DNA of 29,584 bases from Polyangiaceae bacterium (lineage in GTDB: Bacteria; Myxococcota; Polyangia; Polyangiales; Polyangiaceae). Within the stretch, counting starts at the first letter, position 1. Each line of letters begins with the position of its first letter. The notes under the pieces are model-generated. The model did no database searches, was not told the DNA's origin, and was given only the letters and a program-made list of their open reading frames with translations. Position numbers and translations under genes: made by a program. Where the stretch lies: the NCBI GenBank assembly GCA_025936205.1, contig JAICTU010000038.1:1-29584 (forward strand), written 5' to 3'. Below, piece after piece: positions 9,720 to 18,548 of the stretch.

Positions 9720-11207
9720 ATGACAGGGGAAGAGTCTACGCGACGCTGGTTCAGGAGCCGCGGCGCGTTCGGCGCACTGATCGCGCTGGTCACGGCGCTC
9801 ACGGTGGGCTTGACCGCGCTGCTCATGAACATCGCCGAACGCAAGGCGGAGCACCGGCAGCCCTTCGTGCGCGTCGTGGAGATCAGTGAGGACGACACTG
9901 ATCCGGCGAAGTGGGGCAAGAACTGGCCGCTCGAGTACGACGGCTACAAGCGCACGGCGCTGCAAACCGGCACGCGCTTCGGCGGCTATGCGGGCAGCGA
10001 GGCCCTCCCGCCGGAGAAGATCGAGCGTGATCCCTGGCTCGCGCGCATGTTCAAGGGCTATGCGTTTTCGATCGACTACCGCGATCGTCGCGGCCACGCC
10101 TTCATGCTCACGGATCAAGAGGCAACCAAGCGCCTCAGCAAGCCGCAATCGGGCTCATGCTTGCATTGCCACGCCTCCGTGCTGCCGCTCTATCGCCAGC
10201 TCGGCAACGGCGACGCCATGGCGGGTTTCGAGCACAGCTTCGAGTACAGCTACCAGGATCTGAGCGCGAAGCTGCACGAGTCCGGACATGCACATCCCGT
10301 GAGCTGCGTGGATTGCCACGCCCCCGCGGACATGGCCCTGCGCGTGACGCGGCCCGGCTTCATCAAAGGTATCCAGGCGCTCGCGGCCTCCGAGGCTGAA
10401 GTTCCGGCGCTGCCATCGATCGCGCTCTGGCGCCAGGGCAGGCGCACGACGCCCTACGACCCCAACGTGGACGCGACGCGCAACGAAATGCGTTCGTTCG
10501 TGTGCGGTCAATGTCACGTCGAATACTACTGCTCGACGAAGATGACGCTCACCTTCCCCTGGGGCAAGGGCCTCACTGCCGAGGACATCGAAGCCTACTG
10601 GGACGATACCAACTTTCCCGACGGCAAGAAGTTCGTGGACTACGTGCACGAGGAGACGGGCGCGCATGTGCTGAAGGCGCAGCACCCCGAGTTTGAGCTC
10701 TGGAATCAGGGCATTCACGCGCGCAACGGCGTGTCGTGCGCGGACTGCCACATGCCCTACATGCGCGAAGGCGCGGCCAAGGTCAGCGACCACTGGGTAC
10801 GGAGCCCGCTCTTGAACGTGAACCGCTCTTGCCAGACCTGCCACCGCGCACAGGAAGGCGAGCTGCGGGCACGGGTCAACGTGATCCAGCAGCGCAACTA
10901 CGAGCTGCTGCAGCGCGGCGGCGCCGCCATCGTGGCGCTGATCGACGGCATCGTCGCGGCCAAGGCCGCGGGGGCCACGCCGGAGGCGCTGGCGCCGGCG
11001 CAGGAGCTGCAGCGCCGGGCGCAGTGGCGGCTCGACTTCATCGCCGCGGAAAACAGCATGGGCTTTCACGCTCCACAGGAGGCCGCCAAGGTTCTGGCGG
11101 AAGCCATCGACTATGCGCGGCAGGGAGAAATTGCCGTGCTGCGCGCGCAGGGACCGGCTCGCGCGGCGGCGCCCGGCGCCACGCCGGCGTCCCTTTCGGA
11201 GCATTGA
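9720..11207 (+). CDS. nrfA: Pentaheme cytochrome c nitrite reductase (ammonia-forming), CxxCH-type heme 1
   Basis: 495 residues, normal NrfA length. An N-terminal signal anchor (about 17-38) is followed by five heme sites: CLHCH (147-151), CVDCH (196-200), CGQCH (262-266), CADCH (340-344) and CQTCH (371-375). The active-site surroundings are recognisable: CGQCHVEYY carries the catalytic Tyr, and [11 protein letters not shown] carries the calcium-site Lys/Gln and the catalytic His (H322). The unusual point is heme 1: classical NrfA uses CxxCK, with Lys as proximal ligand of the catalytic heme, whereas this protein has CLHCH. CxxCH NrfA variants are known, for example in Campylobacter. It reduces nitrite (and NO or hydroxylamine) to ammonium with electrons from NrfH. 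AGGAG lies about 10 nt before the ATG. A hairpin terminator follows. Confidence 0.93.
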   Translation: MTGEESTRRWFRSRGAFGALIALVTALTVGLTALLMNIAERKAEHRQPFVRVVEISEDDTDPAKWGKNWPLEYDGYKRTALQTGTRFGGYAGSEALPPEKIERDPWLARMFKGYAFSIDYRDRRGHAFMLTDQEATKRLSKPQSGSCLHCHASVLPLYRQLGNGDAMAGFEHSFEYSYQDLSAKLHESGHAHPVSCVDCHAPADMALRVTRPGFIKGIQALAASEAEVPALPSIALWRQGRRTTPYDPNVDATRNEMRSFVCGQCHVEYYCSTKMTLTFPWGKGLTAEDIEAYWDDTNFPDGKKFVDYVHEETGAHVLKAQHPEFELWNQGIHARNGVSCADCHMPYMREGAAKVSDHWVRSPLLNVNRSCQTCHRAQEGELRARVNVIQQRNYELLQRGGAAIVALIDGIVAAKAAGATPEALAPAQELQRRAQWRLDFIAAENSMGFHAPQEAAKVLAEAIDYARQGEIAVLRAQGPARAAAPGATPASLSEH

Positions 11208-11215
11208 CGGCCTCA

Positions 11216-11244
11216 GGGCCGTCCGTGCGACGGCCCTTCCCTCT
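11216..11244 (+). terminator. Hairpin terminator after nrfA
   Basis: GGGCCGTC-CGTGC-GACGGCCC: a perfect 8-bp stem with a 5-nt loop (11216-11236), 8 nt after the nrfA stop and followed by the pyrimidine run TTCCCTCT. The T content is low, as often in GC-rich genomes. Confidence 0.65.
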
Positions 11245-11321
11245 GCCCCGGCCAGGCGACTAAGCTAGCTGACCGTGAGGTCTGCCGCGGTAGGCGTTGG
11301 CGCCGGTAGCAGAGGCCGGGA

Positions 11322-12908
11322 ATGAACGACGACACGCCGGTTTCCAGTGATCTGCTGCCGAGCTTGTTGCTCGATACGGCGCCGGACGCGATGGTCGTGG
11401 TGGGCTCCGATGCCCGCATTCGCTTCGTCAACGCGCAGGCGGAGCATCTGTTTGGCTACCCGCGGTCGGAGCTCGTCGGGCAGCACCTCGACCTGTTGAT
11501 CCCGGAGCGCTTCCGCCCCCGGCACGGCCAGCATCTGGCTCAGTTCTTCGCCCACCCCGGGTCGCGGCCGATGGGGTCGGGGCTAGAGCTGTTCGGTCGC
11601 TGCAAGAACGGCACGGAGCTGCCCATCGAGGTCAGCTTGAGCCCGCTGCGCACGACCCAGGGCGTGACGGTGTCCGCCTCGATCCGGGACATCAGCGATC
11701 GGAAACGCGCCGAGCAGGCAGCCCGTCTGGAAGACGAGCGGCAAGCCGAGGAGCTGCGTCATGCGCGCGCTCAGGCGGAAGCGGGCAGCGCGGCGAAGAG
11801 CGAGTTCCTGTCCTCGATGAGCCACGAGCTGCGCACGCCTCTGAACGCGATCCTGGGCTTTGCACAGCTGCTCTGGCGCGACCGGCGCGAGCCGCTGTCC
11901 GAGCGGCACAAGCAGCGTGTCGAGCACATCCTCAAAGGGGGCGAGCACCTGCTGCGGCTGATCAACGACATCCTCGATCTCTCGCGCATCGAGGCCGGCC
12001 AGGTCTCGATCTCCACCGAGCCCGTGAGCGTGCGGGAGGTGCTGGAGGAGGCGGAGCGCACACTGCAACCTCTGGCGGCGAGCCAGCAGGTCACCCTGCG
12101 CATCGAGTCCTGCCCTTCCGGTCTGCCCATGGTCGCGGCCGATCGCACGCGCTTCGCGCAGATCCTGATGAATCTCGGCTCGAACGCGATCAAGTACAAC
12201 CGCCCGAACGGAGATGTGGCGTTCTCCGTCTCCGAGCAGGACGACCAGTTGCGCGTCACCGTCAAGGATACGGGCATCGGGATTCCACTCGACAAGCAGG
12301 CGTCGATCTTTCAGCCCTTCCAGCGCGCCGGGCAGGAAACGGGGCCCATCGAGGGGACGGGCATCGGCCTGGTGATCACCCGGCGTCTGGCCGCGCTGAT
12401 GAATGGCGACGTTGGCTTCCACAGCGTGCCCGGCGAAGGCTCCGAGTTCTGGATCAGCCTGCCCGTCCACAGCTCGAGGCTCTCATCGCAGGCTCCGCCG
12501 GCCCTGGGCGACATCGACACGGAGCGCCTGGTGCGAGAAGGCCTGCGCCGCGTCCTGTACGTCGAGGACAACCCCGCCAACGTGCTCTTCATGCGCGACC
12601 TGGTCAGCAATTTCGAAAGCATCGACCTGACCGTCGCCACCACGGCCGAGCAAGGCGTCGAACTGGCAGATCGGCTGCGCCCGCACGTGATCATCATGGA
12701 TATCAACCTGCCGGGCATGAGCGGTGTGGACGCCCTGCGCGCTTTGCGCGCCAGGCCCGAGCTGCAGCACATTCCCGTGATCGCCCTGACGGCGGCTGCG
12801 TCCGAGCGCGATCGGCAAGTGGGCATGCACGCCGGCTTCTACCGGTATCTGACCAAGCCGGTACAAGTGGAGGAGCTGATCGGCGCGCTCGAGACGCTGC
12901 TGCAATAG
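11322..12908 (+). CDS. PAS-histidine kinase-receiver hybrid sensor
   Basis: 528 residues. One PAS domain (about 10-130; [33 protein letters not shown]), a coiled coil (about 130-155), HisKA with H168 in [20 protein letters not shown], HATPase ([32 protein letters not shown]) and a receiver with D460 in [14 protein letters not shown]. No membrane segment is seen. It resembles the kinase at 6463-8451 along most of its length but lacks the second PAS domain, so the two are likely paralogues. It follows nrfA after a terminator, in its own transcription unit; no sigma-54-type element was found in the 115 bp upstream. No DNA-binding output is fused. Possibly involved in sensing nitrite, redox or oxygen state, but that is only inferred from position. 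Confidence 0.9.
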   Translation: MNDDTPVSSDLLPSLLLDTAPDAMVVVGSDARIRFVNAQAEHLFGYPRSELVGQHLDLLIPERFRPRHGQHLAQFFAHPGSRPMGSGLELFGRCKNGTELPIEVSLSPLRTTQGVTVSASIRDISDRKRAEQAARLEDERQAEELRHARAQAEAGSAAKSEFLSSMSHELRTPLNAILGFAQLLWRDRREPLSERHKQRVEHILKGGEHLLRLINDILDLSRIEAGQVSISTEPVSVREVLEEAERTLQPLAASQQVTLRIESCPSGLPMVAADRTRFAQILMNLGSNAIKYNRPNGDVAFSVSEQDDQLRVTVKDTGIGIPLDKQASIFQPFQRAGQETGPIEGTGIGLVITRRLAALMNGDVGFHSVPGEGSEFWISLPVHSSRLSSQAPPALGDIDTERLVREGLRRVLYVEDNPANVLFMRDLVSNFESIDLTVATTAEQGVELADRLRPHVIIMDINLPGMSGVDALRALRARPELQHIPVIALTAAASERDRQVGMHAGFYRYLTKPVQVEELIGALETLLQ

Positions 12909-12933
12909 CGGCCGGGCTCCCGTGGTTCTAGCG

Positions 12934-15408
12934 TCAGTCCGCCGCACGTTCGCGCGACGCGGGGTCGAAGTGTCGCCGGCTCGCTTCCGAAAACCGCTGC
13001 AAGCGCCCCTGCACCGCCCAGTGGACGCTCCCTTCTGGATAGCCCCCGCGCTCATCGCGCACGCCCGCTGGGCGTCCGGTGAGCAGCTGCATGGCATCAT
13101 CCACCGTGTCCACCACCCAAACATGAAAGCGCCCATCGCGGACCGCCTCCGTCACCTCGCTGCTCAGCATCAGATGCCGGCAATTGGTGGTGGGCAGGAT
13201 GACCCCCTGCGTCCCGGTCAGGCCGTGCTCGCGGCAAACCTCGAAGAAGCCTTCCACCTTCTCGTTGACGCCGCCCACGGCCTGCACGTCGCCGTGCTGG
13301 TTCAGTGAGCCGGTGACAGCGACCCCCTGCGACACGGGTAGTTCCGCCAGCGCAGACAACAGGGCACAGGCCTCGGCCAGCGACGCGCTGTCGCCCTCCA
13401 CCAACCCGTACGACTGCTCGAACACCAGGCTCGCGGACAGCGAGAGCGGGAACTCCGTCGCGTAGCGGGCACCCAGCAGGCCCTTGCAGATCAGGACCCC
13501 CTTCGAGTGCAACGGCCCTGCGAGCTCCACATCGCGCTCGATGTCCACCACCTCTCCCCTGCCCACCCAGACGCGGGCGGTGATGCGCATCACCTGGCCA
13601 AAGGCGTGCTCCCCGGATTGCAGCACCGAGAGCCCGTTCACCTGCCCCACGCGCACGCCGGTCGTATCGAGCAAGGTGACGCCGTGACGCACGTCTTCGA
13701 GCAGCCGGGCACGCATGCGCCCGGCACGCTTGCGCTGTGCATCGATCGCCTGCTGCACGTGCCCCCGGCTGACCAGCGCTTCACCAGCAGCTCGGCAGTA
13801 CGTGTCCGCCTCGCGCATCAGGTCGAGCATGCGCCGCATGCAGATCGAGAGCTTGCCGGAGTCCTCGGCCAGGCGCGAGGCGTGCTCCACCACGCGCGCG
13901 ATACCGCCGCCCGTAAAGTCGTGCAAGCCGTCCTTGAACGCGAGCCAGCCGAGCAGGTTTGCGTAGCGGAGCTCGCCCTCCGCCGAGCGCTCCATGGAGT
14001 CTTCAAAATCCACGAGCACCTTGAACAGCTCCAGGAAATCTCGGTCCTCCTCCGCGAGCAGCTCGTACAGCTCGTGCTCGGCGACCAGGATCACCTTCGT
14101 CTGAGAGAGCGGGATCGGCTCCGGCTGAAGCCACACCGCCGCGGGCGTCTCGGACTGCTGGGCCGCTGGGTCGAGCGCGATCAGCCCCGTGCGCAGCGTT
14201 CGCTTCAGCGCGTCCCAGGCGTGAGGGCTCTCCAGCAAGCGCGCCGCGTCCAGCACCAGATAGCCGCCCAGCGCTCGATGCAGCGCGCCCGGACGGATCA
14301 GCGTGAAGTCGGCCACCAGGGAGCCAAACTGGGGCATGTGGTCGATGCGCCCCATCAAGTTTGCATACGTGGGGTGGTCCTCGTAGACGACGGGTACGCC
14401 CTCCATCTCCGAGTGGTCGATCAAGACGTTGACGCTGGCGCGCAGCTCGAAAGAAGAGCTGTCGCTCGACTCCATCAGCCCCGCGCGGCAGCGCGGCGAA
14501 TCGGGGTCGTCCCCTTCGTGCTGATCCAGAAATTCCTCGGAGCTGTCGGCGAGGTCGGCCTCGATGTCCTCCAGGTGCTCGAGCACCGCGGGCAGGTCGG
14601 CATACGACGTGCGTAGCGCGGCGAAGAGCCGCGCGCCGGCGGCGGCCGCGGTACCCCGCTGCAGGGTGGCCAGGGCTTCGCGATGCTGCCGGTTCCAGTC
14701 GTTGAATTCCTGCAGGGCGACCCCGAGCGCATCCTCCGCGCTGGCCAGTTGCGCCTTGATGGCGGCCTGTTCTTCCTCCGGGAGCAGCTCGAACTCTTGT
14801 GGCGGCAGCGGCTGCCCGTTGCGCAGTGCGGTGACGGTGAAGCCGTCTTCTTCCCGCGCGATGCTCGCCCCCGACTCTCGCGCCTGACGCTCGATCGTGC
14901 GCAGCGCGCGCTCCTGACGATCGGACAGCTCGCGCTCCAGCCGCTGCCGGCGGGTCCGGTACTCCTCGCCTTCCAGCGCGGAGCGCACCGCCGTCTGCAG
15001 CTCGTCCACGGTGCGCTCCAGATCGCCTCGCAGTGCGGATGCCCGACCCGGTGGTAGGGCCAACGCGCGCGGGCGATGCGGCTCGGCAAAATCGTGGACG
15101 TAGCACCAGTCCTCCGTCGGCCGCTCCTCGAGCGCGCGCTGGGCGAGCAGCTGCCGGACGATGCTCTGCTTGCCCACACCCGCCGGGCCCACCACGAACA
15201 AGTTGTAGCCGTCCCGCTGCACCGCGACGCCGAACTGCACGGCTTCTATGGCGTCTTGCTGCCCGATGAACTCCTCGGTGCGCGGCGCGCTGGCGGTGTT
15301 TTCGAAGGGGATGCTCTCCGGCTGGCAGGGACGGTACAGCGCGTCAGCGGGCAAGGCACGGGTCGGGCACACGGGCAGGCACGTATCGCGACCGCAGCTG
15401 GATGACAA
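12934..15408 (-). CDS. Lon-like ATP-dependent protease (AAA + S16 peptidase, COG1067 type)
   Basis: About 824 residues if it starts at TTG 15408, or 812 from GTG 15372. Both fit the family, whose recognisable part begins LPADALYRPCQPESIPFENT. Walker A is GPAGVGKQ (about 74-81). A long coiled-coil insertion (about 115-260) is followed by the AAA core (QFGSLVADFTLIRPGALHRA, GGYLVLDAARLL) and a C-terminal Lon protease domain with the Ser-Lys dyad: Ser674 in VEGDSASLAE and Lys717 in GGVNEKVEGFFEV. It differs from housekeeping Lon in lacking the N-terminal substrate domain and in having the insertion. The TTG lies 5 nt after the stop of the nucleotidyltransferase gene, with GAGAGGG between, so the two are an operon. 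Such proteases degrade damaged proteins or specific regulators; substrates are unknown. The frame continues upstream of the start to 15975, but that part overlaps the nucleotidyltransferase and is not coding in this frame. Confidence 0.88.
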   Translation of the reverse strand: MSSSCGRDTCLPVCPTRALPADALYRPCQPESIPFENTASAPRTEEFIGQQDAIEAVQFGVAVQRDGYNLFVVGPAGVGKQSIVRQLLAQRALEERPTEDWCYVHDFAEPHRPRALALPPGRASALRGDLERTVDELQTAVRSALEGEEYRTRRQRLERELSDRQERALRTIERQARESGASIAREEDGFTVTALRNGQPLPPQEFELLPEEEQAAIKAQLASAEDALGVALQEFNDWNRQHREALATLQRGTAAAAGARLFAALRTSYADLPAVLEHLEDIEADLADSSEEFLDQHEGDDPDSPRCRAGLMESSDSSSFELRASVNVLIDHSEMEGVPVVYEDHPTYANLMGRIDHMPQFGSLVADFTLIRPGALHRALGGYLVLDAARLLESPHAWDALKRTLRTGLIALDPAAQQSETPAAVWLQPEPIPLSQTKVILVAEHELYELLAEEDRDFLELFKVLVDFEDSMERSAEGELRYANLLGWLAFKDGLHDFTGGGIARVVEHASRLAEDSGKLSICMRRMLDLMREADTYCRAAGEALVSRGHVQQAIDAQRKRAGRMRARLLEDVRHGVTLLDTTGVRVGQVNGLSVLQSGEHAFGQVMRITARVWVGRGEVVDIERDVELAGPLHSKGVLICKGLLGARYATEFPLSLSASLVFEQSYGLVEGDSASLAEACALLSALAELPVSQGVAVTGSLNQHGDVQAVGGVNEKVEGFFEVCREHGLTGTQGVILPTTNCRHLMLSSEVTEAVRDGRFHVWVVDTVDDAMQLLTGRPAGVRDERGGYPEGSVHWAVQGRLQRFSEASRRHFDPASRERAAD

Positions 15409-15413
15409 CCCTC

Positions 15414-16136
15414 TCAGCAGAGCAGCGCTGCGGCGGGCAGGCTCTCCAACAGCGCACGGCGCTCGGCCGCTTCGAGGCGCCGGCGCAGCACGCGAGAGGC
15501 GAGGTCGTGCCGGAGGCTCTCCAGCACCCGCTCGGGCGTTCCCCAGTCCGACCAGCCACAGGCTTCCAGCGGCACGGCGCACAGCCCCTGCGCGCGCTGC
15601 AACAGGCGGTGCCCGCACCCGCCGGGGCCATGGCCAGCGATCCAGCCGTACTGCGTCTCGGCGCTGTCCGGCACGGCGCCGATCAACACGATGGTGTCCT
15701 GTGCGCGGGCGGTCTCCAGGGCATGCGCAATCGATCGCTCGAAGGCTGCCTCGTCGCGGACGTAGTGGTCCGACGGCAGGATGACGACCAGCGCCTCGGG
15801 ATCGCGCGCGAGCACGCGCGCGAGCGGCAACAGCACGCCGGGTCCAGTCCCGCAGTTCGACGGCTGCGCGACCAGGTCGACGCTGGACCCTTCTGCGAGC
15901 TGGCTGCGCGCGAGGGCTTCGCGCTCGCGCGAGACGACCACCACCGAGCGCTCCGGAGCGCTCCAGCGCTCGCAACGCGCCAACGTGCTCTGCAGCAGAG
16001 AGCGGCCGGCGTGAATGAACGCAAATTGCTTCGGGCGATCCTCGTTGTGCAGAGCGCGCGTGAGCCGGCGCAAGCGCGTGCCTTCCCCTCCCGCCAGAAT
16101 GACAGTCCAGATTTGACGGGGCTCGCTGATGGGCAT
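15414..16136 (-). CDS. Sugar-phosphate (mannose-1-phosphate-type) nucleotidyltransferase with internal deletion
   Basis: 240 residues from ATG 16136, which has AGGAG about 8 nt upstream. The N-terminal Rossmann part is intact: WTVILAGGEGTRLRRLTRAL with the nucleotide-binding signature, DRPKQFAF, LVAQPSNCGTGPGVLLPLAR and VVILPSDHYV. After ETQYGWIAGHGPGG the sequence jumps to LLQRAQGLCAVPLEACGWSD and WGTPERVLESL, the normal C-terminal end. Relatives have about 100 more residues between these points, including the EKP and WN-type motifs that bind the sugar phosphate. The join is in frame, so a shortened protein could be made, but it is probably inactive. It would have made an activated sugar such as GDP-mannose for surface polysaccharide. 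Operon with the Lon-like protease downstream. Confidence 0.75.
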   Translation of the reverse strand: MPISEPRQIWTVILAGGEGTRLRRLTRALHNEDRPKQFAFIHAGRSLLQSTLARCERWSAPERSVVVVSREREALARSQLAEGSSVDLVAQPSNCGTGPGVLLPLARVLARDPEALVVILPSDHYVRDEAAFERSIAHALETARAQDTIVLIGAVPDSAETQYGWIAGHGPGGCGHRLLQRAQGLCAVPLEACGWSDWGTPERVLESLRHDLASRVLRRRLEAAERRALLESLPAAALLC

Positions 16137-16158
16137 TTGCAGACTCCTGGGGAAGGCC

Positions 16159-16485
16159 TCAGCACCGGGCTCTCGAGCTGCTGTCGTCGGTGTGGCCCGG
16201 AGTCTCGAGCACGCCGATCTCCAGCGAGCCGAGGCGAAACGTGTCGCCGTCTCGGGCAGTGCAATCGGCGCACGTATGCCCGCGATAATCGTGCCCCGGG
16301 TACACGCGCGTCGCCGCCGGCAAGCGGAACAGCTTCTGCGTGCTCGAGTCATATAGCGTGCCCGCGTCCCCATTCTGGAAGTCCGCTGCCGCGTCGGGCG
16401 CGCATCGATGAGGCCGTGCCCGCCAACCGCGCCTGCGGGCGGGTGCCCACGCAGGCCGCCTGAGCTCGAGCGCGAGGGGCACCAT
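16159..16485 (-). pseudogene. Scrambled remnant of a metallo-beta-lactamase-fold hydrolase (ETHE1/persulfide dioxygenase-like)
   Basis: One open frame of up to 108 residues carries two recognisable pieces of an ETHE1/glyoxalase II-like protein in the wrong order. The first is the C-terminal half motif (DFQNGDAGTLYDSSTQKLF, then VYPGHDYRGH with the metal-binding Asp-His). The second, following directly, is the piece that should precede it (DGDTFRLGSLEIGVLETPGH, with the TPGHT metal His). The N-terminal THxHADH motif and the extreme C-terminus are missing. This order could arise from a deletion between two tandem copies. It lies between a sigma-54-like promoter and the nucleotidyltransferase gene. 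The intact family oxidises persulfides or cleaves thioesters; this fragment cannot fold normally. Confidence 0.6.
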
Positions 16486-16521
16486 ACATGAGCCACTTCC
16501 GTCTCTGCCCTGGGGGGCGGC

Positions 16522-18540
16522 GTGATCATCGGCCTGGCCGGCGGTGAGCGTGCCAAGCGAGATCTAGCGCCCCGGGAGCCGGCACCAGCCGCAGAAGCTG
16601 CGTCTCCGCGCGCCTCTGCGCAGCGCCTGCGCCGACGCGTGCGGCGACAGGGCACAGCGCAACGGTTCGTATGCCCGGCACAGGCATTGCTGAGGTGGGA
16701 GACATGTGGTTTGCTGGAGCAGTTGCAGCGGAGCCTGCCGCGCGAGGCGTTCTGGTCACCCAGCACGGTGCCGCCGGCGAGCTCGAGGCCGTCAGCGAGC
16801 GAGCCGCTTCCGCTGAACGCTGCGCCGCCTCCTGGGTTGCTGCGCCTGCTCCGCGCCGCCGCGACGGTCGGCGACCATTTCGAGAGCGCGGTGATCGCAC
16901 AGCTGCTCGGCATCGATGAGCTGGAGGTGCTCTCTGCGCTCCAGGAGGCCGTCGATCGCGGCCTGCCCATCGAAGATCGGGGCAGCGGCATCTTTCGCCT
17001 CGAGCCCATCCTGGGAGAGAGGCTGCGCAAGGACACCCTGCCATCGCTGGCGCGGGCCTGGCACGAGCGCCTGGCGCAGCTGTTCGGGGGTTTGCCGGCG
17101 CCCCCCGCCGGCGCAACCGCGCTCGCGCCGCCGCGCGCCGTCGAGCCCGTCGCCCGAGTGGCCGCCGCACCAGCGCGGGCCGTGCCCGACCCCGCGCCAA
17201 CGACCGAGGAAGATGCGGCGCCGCCAGCGGCAACGGAGAGCTACACCAGCGAACTGCTGAAGGCAGAAGACGAGCGCGGCGTCGAGTGGCGAGATCCTCG
17301 CCCTGCCGAGTGGTGGCAGCGCCTGGAACGAGGCCTCGCGCCCTCCGCGTCCGTAGCGACGCGGTCGAACGAAGACGCTGGCTCCGCGGAGGCGCCGCCT
17401 GCCACGGGCAGCTCGCCCGTCGCGGTGCCCGCGCCCGCCCGCGACGAGCAACGCGCCGCGAGCCACGCCGAGGCGGCCGGGATGTGGGTCACCGCGTGCG
17501 CGCAGCATCTTGCCGCCGCGGAGCGCGCTGCCCTCGGCGGTTTGCACCGTCGAGCACAGGACCACGCCGCTCGAGCCCTGGCGCTCGCGGCGCACCTGCC
17601 CGATCGTGAAGACCGCCGCTGCGTGCGGGTGACGGCTCTGATGATCGCCGGGCGGGCTCGCTGGCAGTGCGCGCCGGGCGACGAGCAAGCGACACTGAAC
17701 CTGGCGCTGGCCACGCTCGCGGAGTGCCGCCAGCTGATCCAGGATGCCGATCCCGCGCCATTGCGCGCAGAGCTGGCGGCGCTGATGGCGCATGTGCAAT
17801 ACGACATCGGCAGCCCTGCCGCGCTCGAAGCGGCGCTGCGCGAGCTCACGCTCGCGAGCCAGCTGATGCTCGACGCGGGGCGGCCCATGGATGCCGCGAG
17901 GCTGCTCAACGATGAAGCCGCGGTCTGGGTCAAGCTCGGCGACCCCGTGCGAGCGCACTATCTGCTTTCGCGCTCGCGCGAGGTGTTCAGCAAGGTGGTC
18001 GCCTCCCACCCCGCAGCCGCGCTGGAACTCGCCAAAACGGAGCACCTGTTGGCGCGGCTGCTGTTGCAAGCTCCCGCGCGCCCCGGCCGCGAGCGAGATG
18101 CCTGGCAGCTCGGCGTCGAGCACGGGCGCGCCGCGGAAGAGGCCTATCGCCAGATCGCCGATCAGCAGAGCCTGGGCCGGGTCTGGGAAACCCTCGCGCG
18201 GCTCCAGCTGCGGCTCGGCCGCTTCGATGACTGCGCGCGCCAGCTCGAAGATGCACGCGCGTTGCAACAGCAGCTGGACGATGGGATCGGGCTGGCTCGC
18301 TCCAGCGCTGCGGCCGCCGACCTGCTGTTCTCCCGTCACGACTATGCGCGTGCGCTGGAGCGACTGGCCGACTCCGTCCGCCTCAACACAGAGAAAGGCT
18401 TGCGTGCCGGCCTGGAAGCGAACCGCACCCGCTTGCAACAGCTCGCTGACGAGCTGCCAGATTTTTTCCAGGACGTTCGGCGAGCGTTGGAGCAGCGGGT
18501 CGAGAGCGCACTCGGGCGAGCTGCGCTGGTCGTGGGCTGA
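16522..18540 (+). CDS. TPR-repeat protein with winged-helix-like segment, possible AAA-regulator remnant
   Basis: Open for 672 residues from ATG 16522; the first 55 or so residues are Arg/Ala-rich and overlap the promoter region of the opposite operon, so the real start may be TTG 16689 or TTG 16711. Residues about 105-185 (LLRAAATVGDHFESAVIAQL, FRLEPILGERLRK) resemble the winged-helix segment that follows the ATPase domain in large AAA/LuxR- or kinase-type regulators. A Pro/Ala-rich linker (190-320) leads to helical TPR-like repeats (about 320-660; RRAQDHAARALALAAHLPD, RLGRFDDCARQLEDARALQQ). No Walker A motif is present, so it is either an adaptor protein or the tail of a regulator that has lost its ATPase. 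No signal peptide. The lipoprotein gene follows after 8 bp. Function unknown. Confidence 0.65.
   Translation: MIIGLAGGERAKRDLAPREPAPAAEAASPRASAQRLRRRVRRQGTAQRFVCPAQALLRWETCGLLEQLQRSLPREAFWSPSTVPPASSRPSASEPLPLNAAPPPGLLRLLRAAATVGDHFESAVIAQLLGIDELEVLSALQEAVDRGLPIEDRGSGIFRLEPILGERLRKDTLPSLARAWHERLAQLFGGLPAPPAGATALAPPRAVEPVARVAAAPARAVPDPAPTTEEDAAPPAATESYTSELLKAEDERGVEWRDPRPAEWWQRLERGLAPSASVATRSNEDAGSAEAPPATGSSPVAVPAPARDEQRAASHAEAAGMWVTACAQHLAAAERAALGGLHRRAQDHAARALALAAHLPDREDRRCVRVTALMIAGRARWQCAPGDEQATLNLALATLAECRQLIQDADPAPLRAELAALMAHVQYDIGSPAALEAALRELTLASQLMLDAGRPMDAARLLNDEAAVWVKLGDPVRAHYLLSRSREVFSKVVASHPAAALELAKTEHLLARLLLQAPARPGRERDAWQLGVEHGRAAEEAYRQIADQQSLGRVWETLARLQLRLGRFDDCARQLEDARALQQQLDDGIGLARSSAAAADLLFSRHDYARALERLADSVRLNTEKGLRAGLEANRTRLQQLADELPDFFQDVRRALEQRVESALGRAALVVG
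16540..16555 (-). promoter_or_regulatory. Sigma-54-like promoter for the nucleotidyltransferase-Lon operon
   Basis: On the minus strand TGGCACG-CTCA-CCGCC: the -24 half is perfect and the invariant GC of the -12 half is in register, but two T bases of TTGC are replaced. Predicted start near 16529. Supported by the paired inverted repeats just upstream. Confidence 0.5.
16589..16632 (-). promoter_or_regulatory. Pair of activator sites upstream of the Lon operon promoter
   Basis: Two inverted repeats with centres 29 bp apart: CCGCAG-AAG-CTGCGT (16589-16603) and GCGCAG-CGC-CTGCGC (16618-16632, perfect 6-bp arms). They lie 33 and 62 bp upstream of the -24 element. The same form and spacing occur before usp-nrfHA. 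The DNA also lies at the 5' end of the TPR gene on the other strand, which argues that the TPR protein really starts further downstream. Confidence 0.5.
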
Positions 18541-18548
18541 ACAAATCA

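Noticed and set aside
11270..11321. Sigma-54 element before the kinase at 11322
   Set aside because: TGGCGCC is present, but the GC of the -12 box is out of register by one to two bases and no dyad is found.
13507..14616. Long plus-strand open frame inside the Lon-like gene
   Set aside because: His/Arg/Gln-rich antisense shadow without any domain; the Lon-like frame has full catalytic motifs.
15409..15975. N-terminal extension of the Lon-like protein (about 190 residues more)
   Set aside because: This stretch is Arg/Ala/Pro-rich with no family similarity and is the shadow of the nucleotidyltransferase gene in another frame.
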